A stretch of 64,000 nt of DNA from Physcomitrium patens. Taxonomy: Eukaryota > Streptophyta > Bryopsida > Funariales > Funariaceae. A program made the translations under genes and the position numbers. The stretch spans positions 4,743,199 through 4,807,198 of the forward strand of contig NC_037263.1 in assembly GCF_000002425.4 (NCBI RefSeq), read 5' to 3'. The notes beneath the pieces are model-generated. The model was not told where the DNA came from. It did not search any database and saw nothing but the letters and a program-made list of their open reading frames with translations. Positions 60,851 through 64,000 of this stretch are shown in pieces (position 1 is the first letter of the stretch; the number at the start of each line of letters is the position of its first letter).

Positions 60851-61850
60851 CTAGAATTTTTGATTCTTTCTTAACAACTCATACAATGGATCTGCTGTAT
60901 GTGCAAAGTGAGGTATCCATATATGATAGAAAATATATGCTCCTAAAAATCTTCTCACTTTCGTTGTATTTGTACATTCTTTCATCTTTTTAATAATATC
61001 AATCTTTTCTATACTTGGCTTACATCCATATAAACCACATATGTGTCCTACCACCAAAATTTCTTTTACTCCAAACATTGATTTTGTCCTCGATAAGGTT
61101 AAATGAATTTCTTCCAATCTTTTCAAAATCTTCTCACAATCTTCAATATGATCTGCCACAAACTTCCTACATCCCTTTGAATCTAAAGTTTCATCATTTT
61201 TTTCTTCTTTACATCCCTTAATAGATACATCATCCAAGAAAGGTATTGTTATTCTTGGAATAAAATCTCTTAATATCTTATGCATTCCATTCATCATATG
61301 TGCTACAGAATTTGTAGCCCTTTGTAGTAATGTACACATTCTAACCAATCCTAACGGTGTCTTTATAGTTGTCAAATCTCTACTTTGTATTGCCAATTGA
61401 AATTGATCATAACCTGAATAAAGATCATCTATTGAGTAGATAGCTCTTTCAGCAAATGCTTCTGTAAATTCATCCACAATTGGACTTGAACCCATATTTC
61501 TAATAGTCACTTTATTTACGGGTTGCATATCTTATATAAATCTCATTGTTCCATTTTTCTTTGGCACTATAAACCATCGATTAGAATAAGGTACTATAGA
61601 TGGTTCTAAAATTTCCATTTTAATCTTTTCATTGACTAAATCTACTAACTTAGATAAATGCGCTCTTGGTACTAGAATTGGTCGCAAATTCCATGGTTCA
61701 TGAGGAATAGTAAAAATAACCATAGGTGCTATAATATTTGGATCAACACACCCAATTTCATGTGCTTCAAATGCAAAAGCTTTTCCATGACGTGAAAGTA
61801 TATCCTTAAAACATTTTTCTTCACATTTTGTGATTGCTGGTTTTACTTAT
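60851..61850 (-). pseudogene. Reverse transcriptase of element H
   Basis: 61532-61850 gives the N-terminal part (PMVIFTIPHEPWNLRPI; RWFIVPKKNGTMRFI). After one stop, 60851-61528 continues with YSGYDQFQLAIQSRDLTTIK, IPFLDDVSIKG (catalytic DD) and KVRRFLGAYIFYHIW. The catalytic box is FLDD instead of the commoner YLDD or YIDD. Confidence 0.85.
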
Positions 61851-61884
61851 TCTGGAAGAAACCTCCCAGCATAAACCCATATAG

Positions 61885-62640
61885 GGGGATTCGAACATGG
61901 AAAATGACTAGTTGCTTAAGCGTTCACGTTAGGGTCACACAATCAATTACCTCTTGAATGTATCGTCTCTATTTTCAATATCTGAACACACAAGGAAACT
62001 ACAATCTCCTCCTTCACCTTATCCGTCTCTTCTTTATAGCAATTCAGTTATATCAATAATTGCTATTTCTACCAATATATTCACCCTCATAATCTCCAAC
62101 TATAATACTATGCCCTCACAACTTTCAGCATACAATTACCCTCGTTCCAATCACTACAATTCTTCACATAGAACTGCCATTCACATTACAATGTTTCATA
62201 CAAACACAGACTCATTTTCTCTGTTGAACTACAATCAGATTTCAGCATTCAACCTTTCTTCTTCTCAAATAATACCAATCACATTTCCATTCTATAATTC
62301 ACTTCACAATATTCAAAAACTTTCAATCCTCTTATTCAAAGAAAATAACAAACAAAAGAAAAGAGGTAGCGCCAAGCTTATCCCAGCTCACAACTCTCAC
62401 AGTCTGGCCCTCGGCTCAACACTATCACAGTCTGGCCCCCGGCTCAGCACTATCACAGTCTGGTCTTTTCTTCCCTTCTCCCATCCTCCTTATACTACCC
62501 CGAGATACCAACTCCTATACTACAAATGATAACTACTTTTCCTGACTATTCATCCATTCTACCTGCTGAACCACCTTTTCAATAGTTATCTATCCCTGTT
62601 TATACTATACACTAGATATCTACATTCTGAAAATAACTAC
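61885..62640. other. Noncoding insertion in pol of element H
   Basis: About 750 bp separates GDGFLTKCVE (upstream pol) from AGRFLPE (downstream pol). Plus-strand frame 61954-62529 is open but composed of S/T/N/Y/I-rich residues without motif. A 28-bp unit starting CACAGTCTGGCC is repeated 2.4 times at 62398-62465. At its left end the plus strand has GGGATTCGAAC (61886-61896), the complement of a pol III B-box. It could be a SINE-like or other small insertion; exact ends are unclear. Confidence 0.5.
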
Positions 62641-63705
62641 TTATTCTACACATTTTGTCAAAAATCCATCACCTCCAACATTTAATCCATCTGATGTAAT
62701 ATCTGTAAATTTATGCCCTATCTTCCTTGGATCTCTTAGATTTGGTTGTGTCGATGCTCCACTTATCATTTCTTCACAATCAGATGGTAGTGGCAAAGCC
62801 ACTGGTTTGACTTTCTTTGCTATTGATTTATACTTAGTTTCAACATATACCTCTTAGTGACTTAAATTTTCTTTAAATCTTTGAATTTCATCATAAAATT
62901 CTTTAGAACATACATTAATAACTCTATTCTCTACTTGTAACCCACATTGTAATAGATAATTTAATTCTCCCATAGTATCTGCAAAACTTACTTCTTCATA
63001 TGCTCCTGAAATAAATTCATTTTCAACCAATTCTCCATTTTCTTTCAAGTTTTTTTCAATATATTTAATATAACATCTGTCCCTCTTTTTCATTTTGTCA
63101 ATAGTCTTAAAAGTCAATACACAATTTTGTATTATCCCAATAAGTCCGATAGATAAAAATTCTTCTTCTAAATTAAGCAAGAGCTTTTCTTTCTCTAATC
63201 CATTGCAACCCCGCCTTACAATGGTGTGTGGCAAAAACCCTCAAGGTCTTCAAATTTCTCATTTGATATTGGTTTCTCTCTCAACTTATCACGATTTTTC
63301 TCATGATTAGCATAAACAGTTAAAAATTGAATTGCTTTCATTCCATCTTGGCTTCTTATTCTTGCATAAGCTGAACCATCATCCATTACTTTTGTTTCCA
63401 TTCATGTGGAAATAATATATGGTTGTCCTAATATAATAGGATATGTAGACATGTCTTGCACAAAGAAATTCTATTCATGAATAACATCTCCAATTGTCAC
63501 TTTGATATTTGGACATGCTCCATATAAATCTCCCTTTGAATTATTCGCAACTCTTATCATCCACCCATGTTCAATATCAATAGGCCATTTTTCCTTGTTA
63601 TATAATTCCTTTGACATCAAATTGATTTCAGAACCATGATCAATTAATGCTATAATTGGTTCTTCTAAATTTTCCAATTTTATTAAAGTCTCCATTGTAG
63701 CCCTT
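62641..63705 (-). pseudogene. Protease and following linker of element H
   Basis: 63471-63695 holds the retropepsin-like segment IIALIDHGSEINLMSKELYN with DHG at the catalytic place, followed by GACPNIKVTIGD. 63216-63401 and 62854-63234 are linker sequence (AYARIRSQDGMKAIQFL; EEFLSIGLIGIIQN). About 62650-62850 reads KYKSIAKKVKPVALPLP and RKIGHKFTD before the inserted segment. The same order is found, more decayed, in element G (9600-10550). Confidence 0.7.
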
Positions 63706-63707
63706 GC

Positions 63708-64000
63708 CTAATGACTTCTAGAATAATGGCTAGAAGCTTGAATGACATCTTCTTTTTCTTCAAACCTTACTCGCAAGACATCTCCAAAATTTTGTATTTC
63801 ATCTTCTTTATCTTCATTTCTTTCTATTGCTCTTGTTCCTTGTGCATTCGATGTCATAGAGTCTCCTATAGATTGTCGTTTTCTCTTTATTTTATTAATA
63901 ATAACTTCATGAAATTCACACTTTGCAATTCCTAGAATTTCACCAATTGTGAATTCAACCTTTTCACTTAAAATCCGCTCTTCCAATATCTTCTTCAAAT
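63708..64000 (-). pseudogene. gag C-terminal part of element H (continues past window)
   Basis: A 96-codon open stretch, highly charged (KIKRKRQSIGDSM; RNEDKEDEIQNFGDVLRVRF). It lies just upstream of the protease. No zinc knuckle is visible within the window. Assignment rests on position. Confidence 0.55.

Larger units (their letters stand above)
56941..64000 (-). mobile_element. Element H: family-2 long-LTR Ty3/gypsy element (5' end outside window)
   Basis: Minus strand, inserted in RT/RNase H of D. The 3' LTR is 56941-58819. It is followed inward by a polypurine tract, integrase, RNase H, RT, protease and part of gag. The order protease-RT-RNase H-integrase is that of Ty3/gypsy. No chromodomain is visible after the integrase. 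A 750-bp noncoding insertion lies in pol (61885-62640). The 5' LTR and gag start lie beyond 64000. Frames are longer than in any other element here but still broken by single stops. Confidence 0.88.

Noticed and set aside
61880-61950. tRNA gene
   Set aside because: A B-box-like GTTCGAATCCC is present on the minus strand, but no proper A-box at normal distance, no anticodon stem and no paired acceptor stem were found.
61954-62529. 191-codon plus-strand frame as a gene
   Set aside because: Biased, low-complexity composition opposite a retroelement strand, including translated tandem repeats; no domain seen.
1-64000. CRISPR array, bacterial operon or organelle insertion
   Set aside because: No regularly spaced repeats, no clustered prokaryote-type genes and no recognisable plastid or mitochondrial genes were seen.

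Overview
The window looks like nuclear DNA of a seed-free land plant, most likely a bryophyte such as a moss. Three observations support this. (1) A 27-exon minus-strand gene (24694-37448) encodes a SPAG17/PF6-type axonemal central-pair protein, which among land plants is expected only where sperm are flagellated. (2) A GC-rich intronless gene (22130-22474) encodes a secreted eight-cysteine lipid-transfer protein of type-D/DIR1-like spacing. (3) The rest is AT-rich DNA filled with nested plant-type Ty3/gypsy retrotransposons, including a chromodomain family resembling the Tcn1-like chromoviruses reported from mosses. The species cannot be fixed from sequence alone.

Left block (105-19556): an old chromovirus (element A, family 1, plus strand) is split by a diverged family-2 LTR (3159-4851) and by a whole family-3 gypsy element (G, 6288-17593). 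G itself holds a truncated family-1 copy (E, from 11037), another family-2 LTR inside E (12345-13688) and a solo family-1 LTR with a perfect target duplication (14581-15128). Another solo LTR lies at 18999-19556.

Genic centre (21591-39300): the lipid-transfer gene sits in a GC-rich island with duplicated upstream elements. It is followed by a decayed minus-strand LINE fragment and then the SPAG17/PF6 gene. Twenty-seven exons join into one open frame of about 1,996 codons. The extreme N terminus was not recognised. A moderately GC-rich stretch (38301-39300) is the likeliest promoter/leader.

Right block (40479-64000): a copia gag fragment is cut by chromovirus B (minus strand). B contains a younger, structurally complete copy C (43584-49483, 562/561-bp LTRs, CAAGT target duplication). 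B is cut in turn by a plus-strand copy D (51798-56940), which holds a family-2 LTR (53503-55289). D is interrupted by a minus-strand family-2 element H (56941 to beyond the end) with a 1.88-kb LTR rich in telomere-like repeats. No retroelement frame in the window is intact.

The most interesting signal is in family 1. Eleven bases placed about 30 bp after a TATA box in the LTR are exactly complementary to the 11 bases that start two bases after the LTR. The pairing covaries between copies C and D (a C-G pair becomes a T-A pair). This is the signature of Tf1-like self-primed reverse transcription instead of tRNA priming.
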